Positions 53,220 to 61,581 of a DNA stretch of 64,000 nt are shown piece by piece. Source of the DNA: Pseudomonas bohemica (GTDB lineage: Bacteria > Pseudomonadota > Gammaproteobacteria > Pseudomonadales > Pseudomonadaceae); NCBI RefSeq assembly GCF_002934685.1, contig NZ_NKHL01000107.1, positions 1 through 64,000 of the forward strand, given 5' to 3'. How positions within the stretch are numbered: the first letter of the stretch is position 1; every line of letters begins with the position of its first letter. A model generated the notes under the pieces. It was not told the DNA's origin. It ran no database searches and saw only the letters and a program-made list of their open reading frames with translations. The translations under genes were made by a program, and so were the position numbers.

Positions 53220-54326
53220 TCAGCCTGCCGCGTGATCGAAATGGATGACCGTGCGCAGCGCCGAGCCATTGGCCAGCTTGGCAAAGCCGTCATTGATGTC
53301 CTGCAGCGCGATACGATGTGAAATCAGTGACTCGAATGACAGATCGCCCTCCATGAAGCGGTCGACCAGTCGCGGCAATTGCGTGCGTGTCTTGATGTTG
53401 CCCAAGTAAGAACCCATCAACCGACGGCCCTCGAGAATCGCCCGGGGGCGCAACTGGATTTGCTGGCTGCCGGGCAGCACGCCCACCATCACCGTCACGC
53501 CCCAACCCTTGCGGGTGCATTCTACGGCGTCGGACAGAACCTTCTGATTGCCCACGCATTCGAAGCTGTAATCGGCGCCGCCATCGGTGAGCTCTCGCAG
53601 ATGGTCGAGCAGGTTTTCAACCTGGGTCGGGTCGACAAAGTGGGTGACTCCTGCCGCTCGCGCTGCCGTTTCACGCAGCGGATTGGTGTCGACGCCGATG
53701 ATCTTGACTGCGCCAGCCAGCCGGGCGCCCTGCACGGCGTTCATGCCGATACCGCCCAGGCCGAACACCACCACACTCGCACCGGCCTCGACTTTGGCCG
53801 TGAACAACGCTGCACCCAGACCGGTAGCCCCAGCGCATCCCAAGCAGCAGATCACGTCCAGTGGCGCGGCTCGGTCGATAGGTGCAACTTGCATCTCACG
53901 CACCACAATGGCATCGGCGAATGTGCCGAGGTCACAGAAACCCCGTAGCGCCTGGTCACCCAACAGAAACGGTCGGCTACCGCTGTCGCGGAAATACTCG
54001 TCGCACAGATTGGTTTTGCCACTGACACAGGCAGGGCACACGCCGCACTCGGGAATCCCTAACGGAATCACATGGTCGCCCGGCTTCAGGCTGCTGACCT
54101 CGCGACCGCATTCAAGTACCACGCCTGCACCTTCATGACCCAGTACCAACGGATAGCTCGCGCCGGATCGCTCGCCGTTGATAAAACTCATGTCGGAATG
54201 GCAGATGCCTGCTGCTTTCATTTGAACCAGCACGTCGCGGGGGCCCAATGGCTTTAGCCGCACAGACTCGACAATCACCGCGCCTTGCTGTCCATGGGCA
54301 ACAGCTGCACGGACAAACTCGCTCAT
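53220..54326 (-). CDS. Zinc-dependent alcohol dehydrogenase (class III-like MDR)
   Basis: 368 residues. Catalytic zinc ligands in AGICHSD (Cys) and GHEGAG (His-Glu), four-cysteine structural zinc loop CGVCPACVSGKTNLC, and cofactor motif GLGGIG near 195. Length and loop pattern fit NAD(P)-dependent class III-type alcohol dehydrogenases. It overlaps CoA-transferase copy 5 by 4 bp and lies 77 bp upstream of the P450-ferredoxin gene, so it could oxidise the P450 product. The left cluster uses a PQQ enzyme instead. Confidence 0.93.
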   Translation of the reverse strand: MSEFVRAAVAHGQQGAVIVESVRLKPLGPRDVLVQMKAAGICHSDMSFINGERSGASYPLVLGHEGAGVVLECGREVSSLKPGDHVIPLGIPECGVCPACVSGKTNLCDEYFRDSGSRPFLLGDQALRGFCDLGTFADAIVVREMQVAPIDRAAPLDVICCLGCAGATGLGAALFTAKVEAGASVVVFGLGGIGMNAVQGARLAGAVKIIGVDTNPLRETAARAAGVTHFVDPTQVENLLDHLRELTDGGADYSFECVGNQKVLSDAVECTRKGWGVTVMVGVLPGSQQIQLRPRAILEGRRLMGSYLGNIKTRTQLPRLVDRFMEGDLSFESLISHRIALQDINDGFAKLANGSALRTVIHFDHAAG

Positions 54327-55498
54327 GACCGTGCCTGCGCTGCAGCGGCAATGAAATCCTCGACGTGCTGGTCATGCTCGCCCACCGAGGGCGGGCCAAA
54401 GCGTGGCGTCATCAAGCGCCCATCGAAACTGGCGGGATAACGCGCTGCCCGGATCGTCCCGACCGGTGATTCGATCAGATTGTGAACCTGGTTATTGATG
54501 ACCTGAGCGTCGTTCAGAAACTGGTCAAGGTCGAACACCGGCGCGGCCGGTACGTCCATCTCCAGAAAGCGCTGCAGCCAGAACTCAGTGGTTTTCTGTT
54601 TGACCACTGCACCGACGCGACGGAAAAACTCCTCGGCCATCAGCACCGGGTCGGTCATTTGCTTGAACTCGTCCTTCCACTCCGGCCGCTCGATGGCGCT
54701 GAGGGTCTTGGACATCTGCGCGCCATTGGCCGGAGAGATCACCAAGTGACCATCAGCGGTTTCCAGCACCTGCGATTGAGGGGGCTTCCAACCGCTGGTA
54801 TCGCCATCGAATGTGCGATGTTGGAACATGTCCGGGAAGTTGAAATAGCCCATTACGTCGAGCATCGGAAGTTTCACATGCGCGCCAAGGCCGGTTTTTT
54901 CACGCTCGTAGAGCGCGGCAATGATCGCCTGGCTGCCAAAAATTCCCGTTACCTTGTCGACCATGTTGTAAGGCGTTACTGCTGGCGAGCCGTTGTTACG
55001 CCCTTCGGCCAGCACGATGCCGGTGCGTCCCTGAATCAAGGAGTCGAACGCCGGTGCGTCGGCGAGCGGCCCGGTATCACCGAAACCTGTGATCGACAGC
55101 CGGATCAGGCGCGGGTTAAGCGCCGTCAACACGTCTTGCCCCAACCCCAGTGACGTCGCCACACGTGGCCGCCAGTTTTCGATCAGCACATCGGCTTTTT
55201 CCAGCAGGCTCTTGAAACGCGCAAGGCCCTCGGCGGATTTGAGATCAATCACGACGCTGCGCTTGCCGCGGTTAGCGTTGGTCCAGGACGCACCGAAACC
55301 GCCTCGCGAATGACCAAAACGCCGAAAGCCGTCGCCACCGGGTGGCTCGACCTTTATCACCTCGGCGCCGAGATCGGACAACATCATCGAGGCGAATGGG
55401 CCAGTGAGGAAACTCGAGGTTTCGATGATCACCAGACCTTCGAGTGGTCTGCCGCGTGACGATTCACTGCCGTGGGTCGGCGTTTCAAACGTGCTCAT
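54323..55498 (-). CDS. CaiB/BaiF class III CoA-transferase (copy 5)
   Basis: 391 residues. FLTGPFASMMLSDLGAEVI, TNANRGK, IENWRP and catalytic Asp in PAFDSLIQGRTG. Counterpart of copy 1 at 3309. First gene of the run with the alcohol dehydrogenase and P450-ferredoxin. Preceded by a TTGACA promoter with a GntR-type operator. Confidence 0.92.
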   Translation of the reverse strand: MSTFETPTHGSESSRGRPLEGLVIIETSSFLTGPFASMMLSDLGAEVIKVEPPGGDGFRRFGHSRGGFGASWTNANRGKRSVVIDLKSAEGLARFKSLLEKADVLIENWRPRVATSLGLGQDVLTALNPRLIRLSITGFGDTGPLADAPAFDSLIQGRTGIVLAEGRNNGSPAVTPYNMVDKVTGIFGSQAIIAALYEREKTGLGAHVKLPMLDVMGYFNFPDMFQHRTFDGDTSGWKPPQSQVLETADGHLVISPANGAQMSKTLSAIERPEWKDEFKQMTDPVLMAEEFFRRVGAVVKQKTTEFWLQRFLEMDVPAAPVFDLDQFLNDAQVINNQVHNLIESPVGTIRAARYPASFDGRLMTPRFGPPSVGEHDQHVEDFIAAAAQARS

Positions 55499-55568
55499 AG
55501 CGTCCCTCTTTTTATTGTAGTGAGGCTGGTCGAGTGCAAACGATCCTTGGCCTGGCTATTGATTGGCT

Positions 55569-55620
55569 CATTGGATGAACCTTTGAATAAAAGTTAGACC
55601 TTAGAGGTTCGGGTTGTCAA
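55569..55620 (-). promoter_or_regulatory. Promoter and GntR-type operator of CoA-transferase copy 5
   Basis: Minus strand: TTGACA (55620-55615) in GCTTGACAA, 18-bp spacer, TAACTT (55596-55591), then the palindrome CAAAGGTTCATCCAATG (55585-55569), one mismatch from the copies at 46997 and 63325. Confidence 0.62.
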
Positions 55621-55680
55621 GCGCCTTTTTCATGAACCGCCAGCGCCAACCGAAGGCGTAAAAGGGGTTGGGATAGAGTC

Positions 55681-55728
55681 AAGACAGCAAGAAAAAATGG
55701 GGCTAATATCGCAATGGATTAACCAATT
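55681..55728 (+). promoter_or_regulatory. Autoregulatory promoter/operator of gntR
   Basis: AAGACA (55681-55686), 17-bp spacer, TAATAT (55704-55709), then CAATGGATTAACCAATT (55712-55728) over the expected transcription start. It lies inside the longest possible reading frame, which shows that the true start codon is downstream. Confidence 0.6.
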
Positions 55729-55774
55729 AGAACAATGCCTGGGCTTGAAACTCAGGGAGCACGAGGAAATCAGC

Positions 55775-56539
55775 TTGGACAAAGACACACAACGCGCTCG
55801 GCCTTCCTATCTGCCGATCCAGACCAAGCGCGCATTCGAAGAAGTCGCGGAGCAGATCCGCGAACAGTTGTCTCAAGGCCTGCTCAAGCCAGGCGATCGT
55901 CTACCGCCGGAACGTGACCTGGCCGAGCAATTCAATCTGTCGCGCAACACCGTGCGCGAGGCGCTCAGGGCGCTGGAAATGTCCGGCTTGCTGGAGTTCC
56001 GCAAAGGCGCTACCGGCGGCGCATTCGTCCGTGAAGGTCAAAGTGATGCCGTGATTTCGGGCTTTTCGGATTTGTATCGATTGGGCTTCATTCTGCCAGG
56101 CGATCTTGCAGAAGCACGATTGCTTATCGGCGTCGAAGTCACTCGATTGGCCTGCCAACGCGCCAACGAAGCTGAATACGCCGAGCTGGAAGCCAACCTG
56201 GATGCGAGCGAGAAAGCGGTCGCGGACGGTGACGGCACAAAACGCCTGACGCTTAATCTCGAGTACCACATCATCCTGGCAAGGGCTGCGAAGAATCCGG
56301 TACTGATCATCCTCATGGAAGCATTGAACGATCTTATCTACAGAAGTCTGTTCAAAGCCCCTGTCCATGCTGAAAACACTAAGATCGTGGCCTCACGCCG
56401 CCGCATCCTCAAGCACATGCGCGCCGGGGACGAGGAGAAAGCTGTAACGGAGATGCACAAGCATCTGACGGCTTTGCGCAAGCATTACAAGGCGCAGGAA
56501 GAGCAAGGAGCGCAACAGCGTATAGTCGGGCAAGCTTAA
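55775..56539 (+). CDS. GntR-family (FadR/FCD-type) regulator of the right-hand cluster
   Basis: 254 residues from the TTG at 55775, chosen because GAGGAAA lies 5 bp upstream and the promoter and operator fall between 55681 and 55728. The ATG at 55697 would lie upstream of the -10. The winged helix-turn-helix follows, with LLKPGDRLPPERDLAEQFNL and SRNTVREALRALEMSGLLEF. An all-helical FCD ligand domain occupies the C-terminal 150 residues. Six matching palindromes flank this gene and the right-hand operons, so it probably represses them until an acid or CoA intermediate binds. Confidence 0.88.
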   Translation: MDKDTQRARPSYLPIQTKRAFEEVAEQIREQLSQGLLKPGDRLPPERDLAEQFNLSRNTVREALRALEMSGLLEFRKGATGGAFVREGQSDAVISGFSDLYRLGFILPGDLAEARLLIGVEVTRLACQRANEAEYAELEANLDASEKAVADGDGTKRLTLNLEYHIILARAAKNPVLIILMEALNDLIYRSLFKAPVHAENTKIVASRRRILKHMRAGDEEKAVTEMHKHLTALRKHYKAQEEQGAQQRIVGQA

Positions 56540-56587
56540 ACAAAACCCCTCCTTCTTTTGCCTCACCCCCTCGCCCCTATCTTTATT

Positions 56588-56607
56588 GCAGCCCGATCTT
56601 GGGCTGC
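56588..56607. terminator. GC-rich hairpin after gntR
   Basis: GCAGCCC-GATCTT-GGGCTGC is a perfect 7-bp stem 48 bp after the gntR stop. No T-run follows on the plus strand, so it is at best a weak terminator or attenuating structure. Confidence 0.35.
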
Positions 56608-56694
56608 CTGCAACCCCCCTCGCTGTCACCGTTGACGCTGCAACAACGACCTGTTTGTGCACCTCACTTGCCCTAGCCTGCTGGCGCAATCAGC

Positions 56695-56742
56695 TTGACC
56701 AATGACAATCGTCGACCTAATCTCACAATGGTTCAACCATAG
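56695..56742 (+). promoter_or_regulatory. Promoter and GntR-type operator of the MFS gene
   Basis: TTGACC (56695-56700), exact 17-bp spacer, TAATCT (56718-56723), then CAATGGTTCAACCATAG (56726-56742). The start codon is 70 bp further on. Confidence 0.62.
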
Positions 56743-56811
56743 TGCCTTTAGCGTCAGTATGAGCAGGGCAATGTTCAACATCGCATCATAAAAACAAGAA
56801 AGGACCCATCT

Positions 56812-58152
56812 ATGGACTCCCTCGCAGGCAGTTTTCGGCCTCTGGCGATCAACAGTGCCGTGGCCAAGGTAAAACGACACGTACTGCCTCTCTTCGTGCT
56901 GATGTTCATCGTCAACTACATTGATCGTGTCAACATCGGCTTTGTGCGCAATCACATGGAAGTCGACCTTGGCATCGGAGTCGCAGCCTATGGCCTCGGT
57001 GCGGGGCTGTTTTTTCTCGGCTATGCATTATTCGAAGTCCCGTCCAGCGTGCTGATGCAACGGTTCGGCGCGCGCATCTGGCTGACTCGCATCATGCTGA
57101 CCTGGGGCATTGCCGCCATGGCCATGGCGTTCGTGCGCAACGAGACCGAGTTCTATGTCTGCCGGTTTCTGCTGGGCGCGGCGGAAGCCGGATTTTTCCC
57201 TGGGGTCACCTATTACTTCACGCAATGGTTGCCTTCCACGGAACGAGCCAAGGCCATGGCTATCTTCATAGGTGGCTCAGCAGTCGCCTCGGTCATAGCC
57301 GGGCCCGTTTCCGGCGCGCTGTTGTTGATTCAAGGTTTCGGTCTGCATGGCTGGCAGTGGATGTTTCTGATCGAGGGCTTCGCTTCCATCCTGCTCTGCG
57401 CTGTGGTCTGGAAAGTCTTACGCTCCCACCCGCGGGAGGCAAAATGGCTGACGGAGGACGAAAAACAGGCACTGGCGCAGGTCATCCTGATCGAACAGCA
57501 AGAGCGTGAAGCGACCTATGTGGCCCCGCCCTCCGTGTTCAGACTCCTGATGGATCGACAAATCCTGCTGCATTGTTTTCTGTTTTTTACCATTGCCCAA
57601 ATGGTCTACGCCGTCACGTTCTGGCTGCCCAGCATGATCCGCGAACTGGGAACGCTCAGTGACGTGCAAGTCGGCCTGCTGAACTCTATCCCCTGGTTGA
57701 TTGCGATTATTGCCATGTATGGGTTTGCCGTGCTGGCAAGCCGCTGGTTGAGTCAAAGGGCCTGGCTCTCGATTACCTTGACCATTGCCGGCGTGGGACT
57801 TTTTGCATCAACCCTGGGCGGACCTCTATTCGGCTTCATCGCTACCTGCTTCGCGGCGATTGGCTTCAAATCGGCGACAGCGATGTTCTGGCCGATTCCC
57901 CAGCGCTACCTAGACGCACGGATAGCCGCAGGGGTCCTGGCACTGATCAATTCGGTCGGCACCCTGGGCGGATTTATCGGACCGAGTGTGTTCGGCCTGC
58001 TGGAGGCCCATACGGGCACTATCGAAGGAGGACTGTACGCCTTGTCCGCCACCTCGATAATCGCTGCCGTGCTGGTCTGTTTCGCCCGCTCGACGCCCCG
58101 TGGCGATGCATTCCAGGATGCGCTGCTGGCCGGCCGCAAACAGGCACGGTAG
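56812..58152 (+). CDS. MFS transporter, anion:cation symporter (ACS) family
   Basis: 446 residues with about twelve helices. NYIDRVNIGFVRNHM and VPSSVLMQRFGARIWLTRI, plus RFLLGAAEAGFFPG, are the standard ACS-family segments. These carriers import organic acids including aromatic acids. Its promoter has the cluster operator, so it is probably the substrate importer for the right-hand pathway. Confidence 0.92.
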   Translation: MDSLAGSFRPLAINSAVAKVKRHVLPLFVLMFIVNYIDRVNIGFVRNHMEVDLGIGVAAYGLGAGLFFLGYALFEVPSSVLMQRFGARIWLTRIMLTWGIAAMAMAFVRNETEFYVCRFLLGAAEAGFFPGVTYYFTQWLPSTERAKAMAIFIGGSAVASVIAGPVSGALLLIQGFGLHGWQWMFLIEGFASILLCAVVWKVLRSHPREAKWLTEDEKQALAQVILIEQQEREATYVAPPSVFRLLMDRQILLHCFLFFTIAQMVYAVTFWLPSMIRELGTLSDVQVGLLNSIPWLIAIIAMYGFAVLASRWLSQRAWLSITLTIAGVGLFASTLGGPLFGFIATCFAAIGFKSATAMFWPIPQRYLDARIAAGVLALINSVGTLGGFIGPSVFGLLEAHTGTIEGGLYALSATSIIAAVLVCFARSTPRGDAFQDALLAGRKQAR

Positions 58153-58211
58153 AGCGCGCTTTCACACGCTTCAGGGTTAGCGCCCCTCACCCCTCTGAAC
58201 TCTGAACAAGA

Positions 58212-58608
58212 TGGCGAGGCTGCCGCGAGGAGCTGGCTCAAGGCGCCATGTTTTTCTACCCGTCCGGCTACCCCCGGGGCACGCTCGGAGTCGGCGTCGA
58301 GCTGCATGCCCTCCTCGGATTGCGTCTGGATGGAGGCGGGAGCCGCACAGGCACCAGCCTCATGCCTTAGCGGCACTTAAGCTGCGTTTGTCCAATACCG
58401 AATTGACCTGGGGCGAACAGTTCCCCTTGACCCCGGTGTTTGGATTCAATGATTCTCGCTTACTGCCAGGCTCGGCGACCGGTGTCAGCCTGCGCTCCAC
58501 CTGACGTTGCGGGTCAAGCATTCGCTGCATCGCTCCAGCAGCGAGGGATGCTATCCCGATCACAACGACATCCGGTTTATCGCCGAATACCCGATCAACA
58601 TTTTCTAA
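58212..58608 (+). pseudogene. OprD-family porin remnant
   Basis: Three porin pieces survive in different frames. (1) 58212-58370 reads ELAQGAMFFYPSGY through LDGGGSRTGTSLMP and ends in TAG. (2) About 58376-58500 reads WGEQFPLTPVFGFNDSRLLP. (3) About 58500-58608 reads DHNDIRFIAEYPINIF and the normal stop. Each matches the same-order segments of the intact copies at 33947 and 38858. The signal peptide and most of the barrel are gone. It lies just after the MFS gene, where a porin would be expected. The rest of the 535-bp gap holds only a terminator for the opposite strand. Confidence 0.85.
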
Positions 58609-58613
58609 CACCG

Positions 58614-58648
58614 AAAAAAACAGCGCCCATGACCCGAAAGCCATGGGC
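58614..58648 (-). terminator. Rho-independent terminator of the 63305-58688 operon
   Basis: Read on the minus strand: GCCCATG, 10-base loop, CATGGGC (58648-58625), GCTG, then seven T's (58620-58614). It lies 40 bp past the flavin hydroxylase stop. Confidence 0.75.
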
Positions 58649-58687
58649 ACTGCGTAAATCGAGATACAGCCCCTTCAGCTCAGCCGA

Positions 58688-60292
58688 TCATGCACCGCGC
58701 AGAATATCGATCACCTGAAGCGGATCATTGGGTAACTCATCGCCTCGCCATCCCACCTGACCATCCGGCCGCACCAGGACAAAACGACGCTCATAAAGCT
58801 GCGCGGCTTCCTGATTATTGATGTCCACGACTTTGAACGGCACGGCGCGTTCGTGCGCGGCGGCCTCAAGCTCACGGGTCTCGCCCCCATCGAACCGCAA
58901 CAGCACGAACTCGCGGCCAAACAGGTCCAGCGTCGATTCGCCGGGCTTGAGCCAGACATGCGGCGCCCTGGAGCCCGGCCGCGCGGTTTGCACATAGGTT
59001 GAGACCGAATCTTCAGGACGAGGCGAACCATCCGGCACAAGGATCGGCGATCCCTCGAACACGTAGCCCAAGTGGATACCGATGGAAAACCACTCGCGCT
59101 TCATTTGCTCGGTGTAAGCGTCGCCGAAGGCCTTGCGCGCTTCATCGCTGCCGGGGCCGTCCTCGAACACCGCCGGTGACGGCGAACTGACACGCGGCGA
59201 GAGCATGCGTTTCAGGTTGCCGGTGGCCTCTGCCACGTTGCGCAGCGCCACCGGACGCATTTCAGTTTCGTAGGAATCGAGCAGCGTGCGCCCGCCCCAA
59301 CCCTGCAGGTAACCGGCGAGTTTCCAGGACAGGTTGACGGCGTCCTGAATGCCGGTGTTCATGCCAAATCCGCCGGTCGGCGAGGTCAAGTGCGCGGCAT
59401 CGCCCGCCAGGAATACCCGCTTGGTGCTGTAGGTATCGGCCACCAACTGGCGCCTGATCCACGGCAGCATCGAGAGTATTTCGAAATCGAATTCGCGCCC
59501 TACCGCACGTTGGATGGCGGCACGCATGTGCGCTTCGTCATGGGTTGCCTTGTTGTCATCGCCCACCAGTGAGAAGCGCCACTGATCACGACCATTGATG
59601 GCCACCAGTGTCGCCCAGGTGCCTTCAGGCCCGATGAAAATGTAGCGATAGGCCTTGGGCTTGTTGTGCAGCGCTTCAAGGTTATCGGTGCGGAAAACCA
59701 CGTTGGTGGTGTAGGTCAGGGTCGGTTCACCAGCCATCTGGATGCCCAGGCCCTGGCGTACGGCGCTGGCGCCGCCATCGGTGCCCACCAGAAACTGCGC
59801 CTCGATCTCCCGGGTTTCGCCGCTGATGACGTCACGAACCGTCGCCGTGACGCCCTCCTCATGTTCAATGAACGACACCAACTCAGTGTTGTACGCCAGG
59901 GTCACTTCAGGGTACTGGCTGGCAAAACGTCGCAGCACCGGATCGAAGAAGTTCTGCGGGCAGCGTTCACGCTTTTGCGGACTTTGCGGCGGGTATTTTT
60001 CCTCCTTGGGGGAGGCAAACACTTCGCGGCCAAACTCGTGCCCGCTCAAGGTGGTGACCCAGGCGCAATCCTGCGGGTAATCGCGATTGTAGCCAGCACT
60101 TTCGACCCACGGCACGATGCCCCAGCGGCGGCAGAATTCCATGGTACGGACGCCAACCATGTCCATCCGCGGTTGCTGAACCTGGCCATCGGTACGTTCC
60201 AGCAGGGTGCATTGAGCCCCCCTGAAACCCAGATCCCCCGCCAATGCCAGGCCAACAGGGCCGGCGCCAACAATCAATACAGGCGTTTTCAT
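58688..60292 (-). CDS. FAD-dependent aromatic hydroxylase (MhpA/phenol hydroxylase family, copy 2)
   Basis: 534 residues from the ATG at 60292 (GGAG upstream; the leader AACAACAAA touches the ATG). GAGPVGLALAGDLGFRG, DG motif in LVGTDGGASAV, GD motif in VFLAGDAAHLTSPTGGFGMN, and the thioredoxin-like C-terminal domain. Closely related to copy 1 at 31846. Last gene of the 63305-58688 operon, 111 bp after the acyl-CoA dehydrogenase. Confidence 0.93.
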   Translation of the reverse strand: MKTPVLIVGAGPVGLALAGDLGFRGAQCTLLERTDGQVQQPRMDMVGVRTMEFCRRWGIVPWVESAGYNRDYPQDCAWVTTLSGHEFGREVFASPKEEKYPPQSPQKRERCPQNFFDPVLRRFASQYPEVTLAYNTELVSFIEHEEGVTATVRDVISGETREIEAQFLVGTDGGASAVRQGLGIQMAGEPTLTYTTNVVFRTDNLEALHNKPKAYRYIFIGPEGTWATLVAINGRDQWRFSLVGDDNKATHDEAHMRAAIQRAVGREFDFEILSMLPWIRRQLVADTYSTKRVFLAGDAAHLTSPTGGFGMNTGIQDAVNLSWKLAGYLQGWGGRTLLDSYETEMRPVALRNVAEATGNLKRMLSPRVSSPSPAVFEDGPGSDEARKAFGDAYTEQMKREWFSIGIHLGYVFEGSPILVPDGSPRPEDSVSTYVQTARPGSRAPHVWLKPGESTLDLFGREFVLLRFDGGETRELEAAAHERAVPFKVVDINNQEAAQLYERRFVLVRPDGQVGWRGDELPNDPLQVIDILRGA

Positions 60293-60301
60293 TTTGTTGT
60301 T
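60293..60301 (-). promoter_or_regulatory. Crc/Hfq-type motif at the second hydroxylase start
   Basis: Minus-strand AACAACAAA directly before the ATG at 60292, between the GGAG ribosome site and the start codon. Confidence 0.45.
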
Positions 60302-60403
60302 CTCCATCATGCGCGGACGAAGCGCCATGTGATTTCACTTTTGCCGTCGAGCGGCCGGGTAGTTACCGGATTGCGCCGGCATCGCACAAAGAGCCGTGCC
60401 GGC

Positions 60404-61543
60404 TTAGGCAAGCAAGCGCCGACCGATGATCATTCGGTGAATTTCATTGGTGCCTTCGATGATCTGGTTGACCTTGGCATCACGCATCATGCGTTCCACC
60501 GGAAACTCCTTCGAATAGCCATAGGCGCCCAGCACCTGTACCGCTTCGGTGGTCACGGTCATCGCCATGTCGGTGACGAAACACTTGGTCATCGACGACA
60601 GAATGGTCATGCGACTGTGATCCCCGGAATCGATTTCCTCGGTGCAGGTGCGCAGCAACGAACGCGCCGCCTCGATCTGGATCGCCATGTCGGCCAGCTT
60701 GAATTGCATGCCCTGGAAGTGGCCCACCGGTTTGCCGAACTGCTGGCGTTCCTTGCAATACTCGATGGCGACGTCCAGCGCACCTTGCGCCAGCCCAAGG
60801 GAGGTGGCGGCGATGGTCGGGCGATTGAGGTCCAGCACCTTCATGCAGGCCTTGAACCCCTCGCCCTCCTTGCCGAGCAGACAATCGGCGGGGACGCGCA
60901 TGTTTTCAAAAAACAACTCGTGACTGGGAGAACCGTGGCGACCCATTTTGTGTTCCTGGCGCCCAACGACGAAGCCGGGCGTCTTGGTGTCGACCATGAA
61001 AGCGCTGATACCGTCGGACCCCGGCGCATCGCTGGTTCGGGCGAACAGGAGCAAAAAGTGCGCGTTGCCACCCCAGGTGATCCAGCTTTTCTGGCCATTG
61101 ATCACGTAGCTGTCGCCATCGAGTACCGCACGTGTGCGCAAGGACGACACGTCGGAACCGGTCTGCGGCTCGGTAATGCCGATCGCCGAGACCAGCCGGC
61201 CCTCGGCGGCCAGAGGCAACCAGCGTTGTTTTTGCTCTTCGGTGCCGTAATGCAGGATGGGCAGTACAAAGGAGATCGAGTTGTTGCCACACAGGGTGGC
61301 GGCGGCCAGGGATACCTTGGCGATCTCTTCCTTGGCGATGCACACAGTGGTCAAATCGCCACCAGGTCCGCCGTATTCCTCGGGCAGCCACAACTGCAGC
61401 AATCCCATGTCACCAAAGATGGGTACCAGCTCGTGAGGAAAACGATCGGTGCCCTCCATCGACGGCACCAGCGGTGCGATGTCCCTGGCGACCATGCGCC
61501 GTATCGACTCACGGAGCATCTGGTGTTCTTCATTGACGGGCAT
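60404..61543 (-). CDS. Acyl-CoA dehydrogenase (copy 2)
   Basis: 379 residues. GITEPQTGSDVSS, QKSWITWG, GRHGSPSHELFFENMR and C-terminal IEGTNEIH with the base Glu. Paralogue of copy 1 at 28836. AGGAGGGC and AACAATAA (61558-61565) precede the start. Electrons should go to ETF. Confidence 0.94.
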   Translation of the reverse strand: MPVNEEHQMLRESIRRMVARDIAPLVPSMEGTDRFPHELVPIFGDMGLLQLWLPEEYGGPGGDLTTVCIAKEEIAKVSLAAATLCGNNSISFVLPILHYGTEEQKQRWLPLAAEGRLVSAIGITEPQTGSDVSSLRTRAVLDGDSYVINGQKSWITWGGNAHFLLLFARTSDAPGSDGISAFMVDTKTPGFVVGRQEHKMGRHGSPSHELFFENMRVPADCLLGKEGEGFKACMKVLDLNRPTIAATSLGLAQGALDVAIEYCKERQQFGKPVGHFQGMQFKLADMAIQIEAARSLLRTCTEEIDSGDHSRMTILSSMTKCFVTDMAMTVTTEAVQVLGAYGYSKEFPVERMMRDAKVNQIIEGTNEIHRMIIGRRLLA

Positions 61544-61557
61544 GGCGTGCCCTCCTC

Positions 61558-61565
61558 TTATTGTT
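61558..61565 (-). promoter_or_regulatory. Crc/Hfq-type motif before acyl-CoA dehydrogenase copy 2
   Basis: Minus-strand AACAATAA just upstream of the AGGAGGG ribosome site. Confidence 0.4.
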
Positions 61566-61581
61566 ATTGGATGGCCCGGTT

